A stretch of 64,000 nt of DNA. Source: Thiotrichales bacterium. Lineage in GTDB: Bacteria > Pseudomonadota > Gammaproteobacteria > HK1. Under the pieces are notes generated by a model that was not told the DNA's origin, ran no database searches, and saw nothing but the letters and a program-made list of their open reading frames with translations. Shown piece by piece: positions 47,429-56,371 of the stretch (within the stretch, counting starts at the first letter, position 1; every line of letters begins with the position of its first letter). A program made the position numbers and the translations under genes. Location: the NCBI GenBank assembly GCA_026709935.1, contig JAPOSC010000018.1:1-64000 (forward strand), read 5' to 3'.

Positions 47429-48226
47429 TCAGGCGAGATTCGGCAGCCCGAAGAACCGTCTCGCGGTGTCGGTGGTGGACTGCGCCAGGGCGTCCGGTTC
47501 GCATCCGATCGCGCCGGCCACCGCCCGCAGGACGTGGGGCAGATACATCGGCTCGTTGCGGCGGGTCTTCGGCTTCGGAGCCAGATCGCGCGGGAGGAGG
47601 TACGGCGCATCGGTCTCGACCATGAGGCGGTCGAGCGGCACCCGGCCGACGATCTCCCGCAGGTGCAGCCCGCGGCGCTCGTCGCAGATCCAGCCCGTCA
47701 CGCCGACATGGAGATCGAGGTCGAGGTAGGCGTCGAGCGCGGCTCCGTCTCCGGTGAAGCAGTGGATGACCGCGCGTGAAAGCTGCGCGCGCCACCGCAC
47801 GACGATGGCGAGAAACCGCGCGTGGGCATCGCGCTCGTGGAGAAACACGGGCATTCCGAGCCCCGCAGCGAGCTCCAGGTGGGCTTCCAGTACCCGTTCC
47901 TGGTCCGGGCGCGGCGAGAAGTCACGGTTGAAGTCGAGCCCGGTCTCCCCGATGGCGACAACCTCGGGCTCCGCGGCCAGACGCTCCAGCGTGGCCGCAC
48001 TCTCCCCGCCCCACTCCTTTGCATAGTGAGGATGGACGCCCGCCGTGGAGTACAGCACCCCCGGCGCGGTGCGGGCGACGGCGAGCGCCGTCACGCTCTC
48101 CGCCTCGCTCGCACCGGTGACCACCATTTGCACCACACCAGCCTCACGGGCGCGTGTGAGCACTTGCTCACGATCGTGCTCGAACGATTCGTGGCCGAGG
48201 TTCGCACCGATGTCGATGAGTTCCAC
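47429..48226 (-). CDS. tatD: TatD-family 3'-5' DNase
   Basis: 265 residues from GTG 48226, chosen because GGAG lies 7 bases upstream and ELIDIGANLGHESF is the family N-terminus; the frame continues to 48307 without a better start. Metal-dependent TIM-barrel nuclease. Metal ligands: GVHPHYAKEW, AIGETGLDFNRDFS, PVFLHERDAHARF, VIHCFTGD, and LMVETDAPYLLPR. Isolated from any tat genes. Confidence 0.9.
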   Translation of the reverse strand: MELIDIGANLGHESFEHDREQVLTRAREAGVVQMVVTGASEAESVTALAVARTAPGVLYSTAGVHPHYAKEWGGESAATLERLAAEPEVVAIGETGLDFNRDFSPRPDQERVLEAHLELAAGLGMPVFLHERDAHARFLAIVVRWRAQLSRAVIHCFTGDGAALDAYLDLDLHVGVTGWICDERRGLHLREIVGRVPLDRLMVETDAPYLLPRDLAPKPKTRRNEPMYLPHVLRAVAGAIGCEPDALAQSTTDTARRFFGLPNLA

Positions 48227-48408
48227 GTCAACACTCCGGGGCGCGGGTTGATCGAATTCCGGCTCGGCGCTGTTGAGGGAAGATACCAGACCCGTGGTCG
48301 GCACCATGCACCGCCGTCATCCCGCCGCCGTCATCCCGATTGATGCATTGGTTCCATGATCCTTCGGCGCCCACCTGTCGGTGGTCAGCCCCGGCGTCAC
48401 CCGATCGT

Positions 48409-49260
48409 CTATTTCGGCATCGGACCCACCAGCAGCGACGGATCGAGTCGCCGACCGAAGAGATTGATCCGCCAGTCGAGATGCGAGCCGGTGGAGCGGC
48501 CGGTGGATCCGACCTCGGCGATGGCCTGCCCCTGCACCACTCGCTCGCCCTTGTCGACCAGGATCCGCGAAAGGTGCAGAAAGGCCGACGACAGCCCGTG
48601 GCCGTGGTCGACGATCATCGTGCCGCCGGAGAAGTACATGTCCGGGTGCACGAGGGTGACTACGCCGTCGGCCGGCGCAACCACCTGCGTGCCCTTCGGC
48701 GCTGCGATGTCGATGCCGAAGTGCGGCCGTCGCGGCTCGCCGTTGAGGATGCGCTGCGAGCCGTAGACCCCGCTGATGATCCCCTTGACGGGCCACTGGA
48801 AGCCGCTGAGGAAGTCGGTGCGTAAGTCGTCGATCTTGCGGGCCTGCTTGACGATCCGCACTTCCTTGCGGATGCGTGCGAGGTCCTCCTCGCTCGGGGT
48901 CACCTTGCTCGGAGGCAGACCGTCGATGCGCTGGATGTCGTATTCGCGTCGTTCGACTTCGAGCACCTGCCGCTCGCTCTGCCCGTTCGGGTAGATCACC
49001 ACAAGCGCCGCTTCGGGCGGGGCGTCGCGCCCGAAACCGACCAGAAACCAGCCGTCCGCCGACACCCGCACGGCCTCACCCTCGTATTCCACCGTCGAGC
49101 CCGGCGGCACGCGACCGCGCAACAGCCCACCCTGTACGCGGGGACCGTCGAGACGCACGCCGGTCTCGGCCGCGACGGGCACCGAGGCAAACGGAAGGAG
49201 AAGGAGGAGCATGACGGCGCACCGGGCAGCGCCCCGCGCCGAACCGGCCTGCCGGCGCAT
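48409..49260 (-). CDS. M23/LytM-type murein peptidase
   Basis: 283 residues from ATG 49260. Exported by a signal peptide (CAVMLLLLLPFASVPVAA). An N-terminal beta domain is followed by a short linker and a C-terminal peptidase_M23 domain (about residues 180-283) with the Zn site in RRPHFGIDIAAPKGTQV, LSSAFLHLSRILVD and SHLDWRINLFG, so the His/Asp ligands are intact. Probably cuts peptidoglycan cross-links in the periplasm. Confidence 0.88.
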   Translation of the reverse strand: MRRQAGSARGAARCAVMLLLLLPFASVPVAAETGVRLDGPRVQGGLLRGRVPPGSTVEYEGEAVRVSADGWFLVGFGRDAPPEAALVVIYPNGQSERQVLEVERREYDIQRIDGLPPSKVTPSEEDLARIRKEVRIVKQARKIDDLRTDFLSGFQWPVKGIISGVYGSQRILNGEPRRPHFGIDIAAPKGTQVVAPADGVVTLVHPDMYFSGGTMIVDHGHGLSSAFLHLSRILVDKGERVVQGQAIAEVGSTGRSTGSHLDWRINLFGRRLDPSLLVGPMPK

Positions 49261-49606
49261 CCCGCTGGCCCGGCTACGGGACGAAGCGGGTCCCGGACAT
49301 ATCCACCGGCGTGGTGGCCGCAGGCGGTGCGGGCCGGTCATGTTGCTGCGGTCGGGACTGCCGGAGCCGCGGGTCGGCGGTGCGACTCCGGGAGTGAAAT
49401 CACAGCGGCGTTGGATCTGTGACGGATCGCGGCCGGGGCGCACCCCGGCCCGGTCACGAGTCGTCCGTCCATGGCGTACCGGCATCAGCGAATCTCCCAT
49501 CGGTTCGGCTCTCCCATCGGGCCCCGGGGCAAGTCTACCGGGCGCCCGAGCATTCACGGGCGCTCAACCGCGGCATGAACGACGATCCCGGCGGCAGCCC
49601 GGTCGG
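49261..49606. other. 346-bp intergenic region, no gene seen
   Basis: Lies between the MFS permease stop and the M23 peptidase start, all on the minus strand, and should carry the peptidase promoter. Weak frames run through it, but none has a believable start or composition. No hairpin, repeat or promoter stands out. Confidence 0.5.
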
Positions 49607-50866
49607 TCATGGGCGTCGCGGTGCACGCGTGATCAGGGCCAGACCCGCCGCAATCAGCGAAAGCACCGCGAACGCGGTGAGACCGCTCGCATAGCTGCCG
49701 GTGAGATCATGGAGCACGCCGGCCGCCAGCGGGCCCACTGCCTGGCCTCCCACCTGCGCGGGCAGGGTAATGCCGCGGATCGCGCCGAAGTGCGCGCGGC
49801 CGAAGTAGTTCGCCCACGCCACCGGGATCATCGTGAGGATGCCGCCGATCCCCGCCCCGAAGAGTCCCGCCGAGACGTAGCCGAGAAGCGGCCCCTCGAC
49901 CCCGCGCATGGTGGCCGCGCCGAGCGCAAGCAGCGCCGCACTTGCCGCAAGACACATGCGAACCGACACCATCCGTTCTCCGATGTGGCCGAAGAGAAGG
50001 CTCGCCAACACCGCGGCGAGGGAGAACGTGCTCACGATGGTCGCGGCGATCGTCGCAGAGATCCCGCGCTCGATGAGGTGCGGCGCCTGATGCAGGCTCA
50101 CCCCGGCCTGCACCGGGAAGACGAGCAGGGTGTAGACCATGAGTAGCCAGAGGGTGGAGGTGCGCAGGGCCCGGGCCCGGGTGAAGCTCACCTCGTTGGC
50201 AGCGGGGAGGCGAGCCGCCGACACCGGCGACTCCGGGCCGGCGCCGACGCCGTCGGGGCGAAGCCCGATGTCCTCGGGCCGGCGCACGAGCAGGAGCCAT
50301 TGCGGGATCACCCCGAGCACGATGGCGATGACCGCGAGCGTCACCCACCCGGCCCGCCATCCGACAACGGCGACCGCGGCCGCAACGACGAGCGGCAGGA
50401 CGGTCAGCCCCACCCCGGTCGACATCACGAGAAGCGACATCGCCCGGGCTCGGCCACGCACGAACCACTTCGTGACCGCCGAAGTGGTGCCGATCTCGAA
50501 CGGCGCCGAGAACATCATGCGCGAGATGCTGAAAGCGACATAGAACCATAGAAGCCCTTGAGTGCCGGCAAGCGCGATGCAGCATCCGCTCACTGTCACC
50601 GCGCTCGCGATCAGCAGCGCCCGCGAGCCGTGGCGGTCGAACAGCGGCCCGATGAACGGCGCGACGAACGCCCCGAGCACCCCACCGAGCGACACCGCAC
50701 CGGAGATGCCCGTGCGCGACCAGCCGAATTCGTCCGTCATCGGCACGAGGAAGATGGAAAGCGTCGCGACCGCGGCCACCTGACGCACGACGCCGGAGCA
50801 CATCGTGCAGCCGACCACGACCCAGCCGTAGAAAAACGGCAGGCGTCGCGCAAGGGAGTGGATCAT
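49607..50866 (-). CDS. MFS permease (monocarboxylate/oxalate-formate-like)
   Basis: 419 residues, twelve membrane helices. N-terminal FFYGWVVVGCTMCSGVV and the loop GPLFDRHGSRALLI are typical of the MCT/OFA-like MFS branch that moves small organic anions. It starts only 8 bases after the selenoprotein stop and is the last gene of that operon, so it may export or import the compound the selenoprotein acts on. Confidence 0.88.
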   Translation of the reverse strand: MIHSLARRLPFFYGWVVVGCTMCSGVVRQVAAVATLSIFLVPMTDEFGWSRTGISGAVSLGGVLGAFVAPFIGPLFDRHGSRALLIASAVTVSGCCIALAGTQGLLWFYVAFSISRMMFSAPFEIGTTSAVTKWFVRGRARAMSLLVMSTGVGLTVLPLVVAAAVAVVGWRAGWVTLAVIAIVLGVIPQWLLLVRRPEDIGLRPDGVGAGPESPVSAARLPAANEVSFTRARALRTSTLWLLMVYTLLVFPVQAGVSLHQAPHLIERGISATIAATIVSTFSLAAVLASLLFGHIGERMVSVRMCLAASAALLALGAATMRGVEGPLLGYVSAGLFGAGIGGILTMIPVAWANYFGRAHFGAIRGITLPAQVGGQAVGPLAAGVLHDLTGSYASGLTAFAVLSLIAAGLALITRAPRRP

Positions 50867-50874
50867 CCGCCACG

Positions 50875-51393
50875 CTACTCGCGCACGATGAAGCGCAGCC
50901 CCTGCTCCAGCGCGGCTTCGGCGCGTTGCTCCAGCTCACGTCTCGAGGCGCTGCTGATCGGGTGCTCGATGACCGCGAACGGGTAGTCGGGCATCCCGAG
51001 CGCGCGCCGCATCCCGTCCGCGGCGGACACGAACCGGTCGGTCATGATGCCGAGGGCCGGAACTCCCAGCCGTTCGGCTGCAATCGCGTCATGCAGACTG
51101 CACGACGAGCAGCTTCCTCAGTCGCCGACCCCTGTGATCGCGGCATCCCAGCCTGCCGCCTCATCCATGATGGCCCGTTCGGCCGGGGCGCTGAGGTTGC
51201 CCTTGAGCCGCTGCACGACGCCGGCGACGCCGAAGCCCTCGCGCAGAACCTGTTCCAGGTGCGCGAAGAGGTGGGCAGTTCCTTCCTTGCCGTTCGAGAT
51301 GATGCCGATTGTTGTTCCTTGCAGGCTCTCCAGTCGGGGCGGCGGAACGAATCCGACCGCGGTCTCCTCGAACGTGGGATCGAGTACTCGCAT
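50875..51393 (-). CDS. UGSC-family selenoprotein with in-frame UGA (Sec92)
   Basis: 172 residues if the TGA at 51118-51120 is read as selenocysteine. The start ATG 51393 has GGAG 6 bases upstream. Upstream of the TGA the protein reads GTTIGIISNGKEGTAHLFAH then ITGVGD. After it, GSCSSCSLHDAIAAERLGVP and an 80-residue sensible continuation end at a TAG. The motif is therefore UGSCSSC, the hallmark of the UGSC-like family first noted in marine metagenome selenoprotein surveys. A bacterial SECIS-like hairpin lies immediately downstream of the UGA. Function of the family is unproven; a redox or Se-dependent reductive role is likely. Operon: unknown partner (51448), this gene, then an MFS permease. 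Confidence 0.88.
51077..51120 (-). promoter_or_regulatory. bSECIS-like element for Sec insertion
   Basis: Twelve bases after the UGA the message forms a 7-bp apical stem, TCGTGCA with TGCATGA (51105-51099 and 51095-51089, one G-U pair), around the loop GUC. An outer GCTGC/GCAGC stem (51113-51109, 51081-51077) extends it. Spacing and the UGCAGUCUGCA-like tip closely resemble the E. coli fdhF element that binds SelB. Confidence 0.75.
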
Positions 51394-51447
51394 GAGCTTC
51401 TCCAGTTCAGGCCGTGTCGGGATGGTGGACCAACACCGTCGCATCCT

Positions 51448-52506
51448 TCATTCCGCGCCCAGCGGCCCGCAGTCCACGCACGCCCCGACGGGGAGCGTCA
51501 CCGCGCGGCTCTTGCCTCCGAACCAGGGCGGGATGACGGCGCCGAAGCCCCCGGCCGGCCCTCCGGCCGCCACCAGGAGCAGGTGCTCGGGGTCGGGCAG
51601 GGCGCGATACTCGTCGTCGCCGCGATCCCGCACCACCCGACCCTTGCCCACCTCGGCCCATTCGTGGCGATGGATGCGGGACCGTTCGTGAAGCCGACGG
51701 CAAACATCCGCGCGCGTCCATCCCGCGACGGCGAGGGGCTCGCGAAGCTGCCGGGGCACGATGACCGCGTAGTGACCGGGCCAGATCGAGTACTGGCGCA
51801 TGTTGGCCCGGATCTCCGCCGCGAACGTCTCCAGGATCTCCTCCGGGTCGGTGGTCCACTCGTTCATGATCTGGCGCGGCGCTCCGGCCGCCATGACGGT
51901 GACGGACGATGCGCCTTCCGGGATACCGCGGGCAGTGGCGAGCGACTCCCACGGCGAGCCCTCTTCGTCCTCGGCCAAGCAGAAGCTGAACTTGCCGGGG
52001 TGGCCGAGGGTCGAGCGGTCGATGCCGCCCGGACGCACGTCGAGCAGGTTGACGAGGCAGAGCCGGATCGCCCGCCCGATGACCGCGGTCGCCCGATCGC
52101 TGTTGCCGAGCGCGTTGAACGTGCCGTCCATGCCGAGCTCGCGCCGCGCGTCGCCGTTGACGATGATGAACACGGCGCACCCCCCGGTGCTTGCGGTCGC
52201 ACCGTGAAGCGTGAACTCTTCGCGCAGAATCGCGGTGAGCGCGGTCACCACCAGCGGGAAGTGCGCCGGCAGGCAGCCGGCCATCACCGCATTGACCGCA
52301 GCCTTTTCCGCGGTGACGGTCCGGGCGCGCACCGGCTCCACGCCGATGAGGTGCTCGGGCACCAGAGCCGCCTCGTCGAGACACGCCCGCACCGCGTCCT
52401 CGGTCGGCGGCACGACGGGGAGCCCGTCCGTCCAGCCGCTGCGATGGAAGAGCTCCTGGGCGGCGAAGACGTCCTCCGCTTCGTGGATGGTGGATCGAAG
52501 GTCCAT
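51448..52506 (-). CDS. Uncharacterised partner of the UGSC selenoprotein
   Basis: 352 residues from ATG 52506 (GTG 52536 is possible). Not a characterised enzyme. Marked segments: GWTDGLPVVPPTEDAVRACL, VTAEKAAVNAVMAGCLPAHF, TLHGATASTGGCAVFIIVNG, MNEWTTDPEEILETFAAEIR, and PPWFGGKSRAVTLPVGACVD with CGPLGAE. Several conserved-looking cysteines (CLPAHF, GGCAVF, CVDCG) could form a metal or redox site. No signal peptide. It is the first gene of the selenoprotein operon, ending 54 bases before the selenoprotein start, so it is probably the functional partner. Confidence 0.75.
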   Translation of the reverse strand: MDLRSTIHEAEDVFAAQELFHRSGWTDGLPVVPPTEDAVRACLDEAALVPEHLIGVEPVRARTVTAEKAAVNAVMAGCLPAHFPLVVTALTAILREEFTLHGATASTGGCAVFIIVNGDARRELGMDGTFNALGNSDRATAVIGRAIRLCLVNLLDVRPGGIDRSTLGHPGKFSFCLAEDEEGSPWESLATARGIPEGASSVTVMAAGAPRQIMNEWTTDPEEILETFAAEIRANMRQYSIWPGHYAVIVPRQLREPLAVAGWTRADVCRRLHERSRIHRHEWAEVGKGRVVRDRGDDEYRALPDPEHLLLVAAGGPAGGFGAVIPPWFGGKSRAVTLPVGACVDCGPLGAE

Positions 52507-52545
52507 GGACTGATAGGCAGGCTCGTCGTGCTCCACTGCGGACGA

Positions 52546-52986
52546 TCATACGCCCAAGGCATGCATGATTTCCTGACAGTTACCGATTTTCGGGCGTGGG
52601 TAGTTCGCCTTCAGATCGAGCAGGTCCGTGTCCTCCGACACGAGCCAATCCGCGTCCCCGTCCAGTGCGCAGATCAGGAAAACTTCGTCGTCCGGGTCGA
52701 CCGGTGGCACCGGGGCGAATTCGGAAACGAGCGCGACGCGAGTGAACGACCCAATGATGTACGTAATCAGCTTGCGCGCTCGTTCAGGTGGATGGCGTCG
52801 TTCGAGCAGTTTTTCCAGATACTCGTCGATGATTTCGTCGCAGTAGAGCCCACTATGCTCCCGGGCAACGCATACGAGCAATCGTCGATGATCGTTGGCG
52901 TTGGCAACGCTCTCATCAAGCCAGCGGGAGCCCGCCCCGACAATCTGGTTGGAGTCGAGGACGATACGTACAACATCTGCCGTCAT
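52546..52986 (-). CDS. PIN-domain ribonuclease
   Basis: 146 residues. PIN fold with the acidic Mg2+ site: Asp in VRIVLDSNQIVGAGSRW, Glu/Asp in LYCDEIIDEYLEKLLE, Asp in DDEVFLICALDGDADWLVSE and DTDLLDL. Such proteins are toxins of VapBC-type systems or RNases of defence loci. There is no antitoxin gene next to it. Instead its ATG overlaps the stop of the restriction subunit (ATGA), making it the fourth gene of the restriction-modification operon. Confidence 0.85.
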   Translation of the reverse strand: MTADVVRIVLDSNQIVGAGSRWLDESVANANDHRRLLVCVAREHSGLYCDEIIDEYLEKLLERRHPPERARKLITYIIGSFTRVALVSEFAPVPPVDPDDEVFLICALDGDADWLVSEDTDLLDLKANYPRPKIGNCQEIMHALGV

Positions 52987-55900
52987 CTCGGCGATTGCCC
53001 ATCCGAATCGAACAGGTCTTGAAGCGCCCGCGCAAAGTCGTCTCGCTCCCAGCCTTCCGAACGGAGTCGGCGCACGTCATCCTCGGCCTCGGCGCGTATC
53101 CTGGCCGCGAGGTCTCGGATGTGAGTCTGCGGCGCCTCAACCAGGGCCGCGAACTCCTTGTCCAGCGATTGCGGATTCCGGCAGACGAGGAACTCCCATT
53201 CGCCGAGCTGACCCCAGTGGTTCACCGCGGATACCCAGCGCTTCGCCGCCTGGTGCTTGGCGTCAGCCTCGGCGTCCGGCCGTCCCTTGATCTCGACTAC
53301 GACGTGGACGCCATTCGCGAGCTGCACGATGAAATCAGGCTCGTAGACACGTGGATTGCCGTAGAGGGTGTAGGGAATGTTGAACTCCAGCCGATCGTTC
53401 CGGACGTAGCAACATACCAGACCATCCTTCGCCAGCTTCTCGATCTGGAACATCGCGGCCTGCTCCCAGCTACCGGTGTCGCAGGCCACGTAGTTCAGGT
53501 GGCTTGCAACGGTTGCCTGAACCGGCTTGACGGTCTTGAAATGCACGCTCCCGGTGCTTCCGATGCGCCGGTAGCGATTCAGGCGCGGCAGCAGCGGTGG
53601 CTCGCCCGATGATTCGTCCGGCACGATGGCGGCAGTCAGCAAGCCGACGATGCGCATGGCATAGATCTGCAATCCCACGTCGCAAGCATGCATGCCGTTC
53701 AGGTCCACGCGGTCCCGGATGTAGTCCCGCACGATGCGGAGCACCTGGGGAAACAGCGTCTGACGACTCTCGCATCCGGAACGCCCATTGGTGGACGCTT
53801 CGGTCAGCTCGCGTGTGATCTCGCTGGCGATGGCGAACTCGATCGTCTGCGGATGCGTCGAGTCGTAGTACTGCTGTCGATCCGCCGGTTCGAAACCGAA
53901 TCCCGAGAATGCTCCGGGATGGCCGATCTGGTAACCAACCTGCGGCCGCAGGAACACGGCGGTGGGTGTGCTCCAGGGGTCAAGAGAAGTCCTTTCCACG
54001 CTGTCGAGATCGCAAGTGATGCGATGCTTGCGGAGCGACGCGACATAACCTTCAACCACCGGAAACCTGATTTCGAGTGTCTTGCGCTCCGGCAGTGCCA
54101 CGACCTCATGCTTCGGTCGATCTTCGGGTGGCGCCTTGCCACCCGGCTCGCGGCCCTTGAAGGGGATCAGCGAGAACGGCACGCCGAACACGTCGACGTA
54201 CTCTTCGGTCAGGAGCCCCGTCTCCGGATCGGGGACGTAATCCATCCTCCTCAAGCCCCGCCCGACCACCTGTTCGCACAACAACTGGCTGTGGAACGCG
54301 CGAAGGCCGAGGATGTGGGTCACGTTGTTGGCGTCCCAGCCCTCGCTCAGCATGTTGACGCTGACCACGCAGCGAATGTGCGCTCCCGGCTGTCCGGGGG
54401 CCCCAACCGTCGAGACGATCCTCCGCAACTCCTCTGCTGCATCCTTGCGCGAGGTTCTCGGGTCTTCGCTCTCCGCCGCCGCAAGGAGCTTCGAGTCGAT
54501 GCGCAGGGTGACCTCCATTCCGCTCTCGTTCCACAGCTCGCGGAACTCCGACAGACCCTTGCCGTAGTGTTTCCCCGGCTTCGGCTTCCTTCGTCCTCCG
54601 GCCGACCGGTCTCCGTCATCTTCGTCTTCGTTTTCGTCCGTTGTTTCGATCAGCGTCTCGCCCGAGATCATTCGGTGGAGGTGCATGGCGACATCCGTGT
54701 TGTCGCAGACGACAATCATCACCGGCGGTGTCCGTTCCTGACCCGGCGCTGCGGCCCTCAACTGCTCGAAGCGTTCCTTCCACTCACCGGCCAGCGTGAG
54801 CAACGCGTCCTCCGCTTCGCGGTAAATCGCCTCCGGCTTCGGCTTGCCGCCCGGCAATCGGTCACCCGGCCCAAGGCTGTTTCCGACGTGTTCCCACAAC
54901 CGGAAGTACTTCGGATCAGGACGTCCCGTATTGTCGATCGCCGGCAGGCGCGGAATCTTGGTGATCCCGGACTCGATAGCGTCCACCAGGCTGAAGTCGC
55001 TGACAATCCAGGGGAACGGGGATCCCTCGGGGTATCCGCTGCCCTGAATGTAGAACGGCGTCGCCGAGAGATCGACACAGAGGCCGATGCCGCACGCCGC
55101 GTTGATCCTGTCCAGTCCGCTCACCCAGACGGTGGCTTCCTCGCGATCCGCTTTCTCCTCCGCGGAGAGCTTCGTCGCTTCATCGACCGGCGCGGGCCGA
55201 TAAGCGTGGTGCCCCTCGTCGTTCAGCACCATCAGCGGCGCGTCGTCCCAAAGGTCACCGAGACGAGCGCGCGCGAATGCCTCCGGGGTCTCCTCGCCGA
55301 GCCTCCCGACCTGCACCCCGCCTACCGTGATCGCTTCTGCCTCCGGGTTGAAGCGGTGCCAGTTGGTCACCAGCACCTTGCCCTTGGCGAGCTCCGGGCG
55401 CATCGAGGACGGCACGATATCGAACCTTTCGTAGTAACTGCCGGGGGTGCCGGGGCGCAGCACGCTCAGGCGCTCCCGGATGGTCAGATTCGGACAGACC
55501 ACCAGCACCCGGCGGGGATAGCGGGGATCGCCCGGCTTGGTTCCGCGGTTGCAGAACGCCCACGCGATGAGCATGGCCATGACCACGGTCTTCCCGGCTC
55601 CGGTCGCCATCTTGCAGGCGTAGCGCGGAATGGGGTCCAGACCCGGCTCGTTGGGGAAGTCCGCGAGCTTCGGGTGCTGCGCCACCGTCGTCACCCACTC
55701 CCCGGGCCGCGGGTTGCGCCCCGCGCGCAGCGACTCGAACTCGTGCAGAGCGAGTACGGGCCGTCGCTTCGTCTGCTTGCCGGGGGCCAGAATCTCCTGA
55801 AGGTAGAGGACCGTCTCGACTGCCTCCAGTTGGCAGAAGAACAGGCGGCGCGTGCGATCGGTGCGCCACCAGTGGCGGAGCAGCTTCCGGGTCGTCTCCG

Positions 55901-56177
55901 AGGCATTGCGCCAACCCGAAGCCCGCCAGTGTCGAACATCCTCGCGCAGAGCGTTGACGAGCGGCAGATCGTCGCGCTCCTCCTCCGCGAGGAACAACGT
56001 TCTCTGTGCGGTCCCGGTCCGCTCCGTCTTGAACCAGTAGCTTGCCGCGCGCCGCGTCGGAACCTTCGAGGGCTGGCCGGTCTGCGTGTCGTAGAGCCAA
56101 TGCTGGTCCGGCTCGTCGTAGGGAGAGCAGAGGATCGGATTCCGAACCGGCTGGATGGGGATGGATGCATCCGGCAT
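52983..56177 (-). CDS. Type III-like restriction subunit (helicase-nuclease)
   Basis: 1064 residues. SF2 helicase with Walker A KMATGAGKT (189-197), DEGHHAY box from 319, motif SEGWD (611-615) and motif VI QVVGRGLRR (636-644). The C-terminus carries a PD-(D/E)xK-like nuclease site, YEPDFIVQLANGVHVVVEIK then GRPDAEAD. It translocates or loops DNA and cuts unmodified DNA together with the methyltransferase. The start is supported by GGGAG encoded in the end of the small upstream gene. The family is larger and more divergent than EcoP1 Res. Confidence 0.92.
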   Translation of the reverse strand: MPDASIPIQPVRNPILCSPYDEPDQHWLYDTQTGQPSKVPTRRAASYWFKTERTGTAQRTLFLAEEERDDLPLVNALREDVRHWRASGWRNASETTRKLLRHWWRTDRTRRLFFCQLEAVETVLYLQEILAPGKQTKRRPVLALHEFESLRAGRNPRPGEWVTTVAQHPKLADFPNEPGLDPIPRYACKMATGAGKTVVMAMLIAWAFCNRGTKPGDPRYPRRVLVVCPNLTIRERLSVLRPGTPGSYYERFDIVPSSMRPELAKGKVLVTNWHRFNPEAEAITVGGVQVGRLGEETPEAFARARLGDLWDDAPLMVLNDEGHHAYRPAPVDEATKLSAEEKADREEATVWVSGLDRINAACGIGLCVDLSATPFYIQGSGYPEGSPFPWIVSDFSLVDAIESGITKIPRLPAIDNTGRPDPKYFRLWEHVGNSLGPGDRLPGGKPKPEAIYREAEDALLTLAGEWKERFEQLRAAAPGQERTPPVMIVVCDNTDVAMHLHRMISGETLIETTDENEDEDDGDRSAGGRRKPKPGKHYGKGLSEFRELWNESGMEVTLRIDSKLLAAAESEDPRTSRKDAAEELRRIVSTVGAPGQPGAHIRCVVSVNMLSEGWDANNVTHILGLRAFHSQLLCEQVVGRGLRRMDYVPDPETGLLTEEYVDVFGVPFSLIPFKGREPGGKAPPEDRPKHEVVALPERKTLEIRFPVVEGYVASLRKHRITCDLDSVERTSLDPWSTPTAVFLRPQVGYQIGHPGAFSGFGFEPADRQQYYDSTHPQTIEFAIASEITRELTEASTNGRSGCESRQTLFPQVLRIVRDYIRDRVDLNGMHACDVGLQIYAMRIVGLLTAAIVPDESSGEPPLLPRLNRYRRIGSTGSVHFKTVKPVQATVASHLNYVACDTGSWEQAAMFQIEKLAKDGLVCCYVRNDRLEFNIPYTLYGNPRVYEPDFIVQLANGVHVVVEIKGRPDAEADAKHQAAKRWVSAVNHWGQLGEWEFLVCRNPQSLDKEFAALVEAPQTHIRDLAARIRAEAEDDVRRLRSEGWERDDFARALQDLFDSDGQSPR

Positions 56178-56180
56178 GAC

Positions 56181-56369
56181 TCAGTCTCCCTGAAGGCAGC
56201 GTGCGATTCGATCACACAAGCACCGGAATTCGGGACACAGTTCATGCAACAGGAGCAGGTTTCTCAGTGACCCCGTAACTGTCTGGTCATCAAGTCCCTG
56301 CCTGCTCCCGGTCGTCCGGAGTCGCCATATCTCACGAGAAGAGGACCGGATGTTTCCTCCTTCGATCAT
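56181..56369 (-). CDS. Small protein between mod and res
   Basis: 62 residues from ATG 56369, which has GAGGAG 6 bases upstream and starts 2 bases after the mod stop codon. It ends 3 bases before the res start region and its 3' end supplies the res ribosome binding site. Sequence features: basic N-terminus (GGNIRSSSREIWRLRTTGSR) and a Cys-containing helical C-terminus (LLLLHELCPEFRCLCDRIAR). No known family. The tight coupling on both sides argues that it is a real component of the system, perhaps a third subunit or regulator. Confidence 0.6.
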   Translation of the reverse strand: MIEGGNIRSSSREIWRLRTTGSRQGLDDQTVTGSLRNLLLLHELCPEFRCLCDRIARCLQGD

Positions 56370-56371
56370 GT

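Noticed and set aside
48311-48337. Tandem CGCCGTCATCCCG-like repeat upstream of tatD
   Set aside because: Only two short copies in GC-rich sequence; no evidence of a larger repeat array or CRISPR.
51118-51120. TGA as a true stop or sequencing error splitting the 50875-51393 gene
   Set aside because: The downstream frame keeps protein-like composition for 80 residues, the UGSC motif coincides with the TGA, and a correctly spaced SECIS-like hairpin follows.
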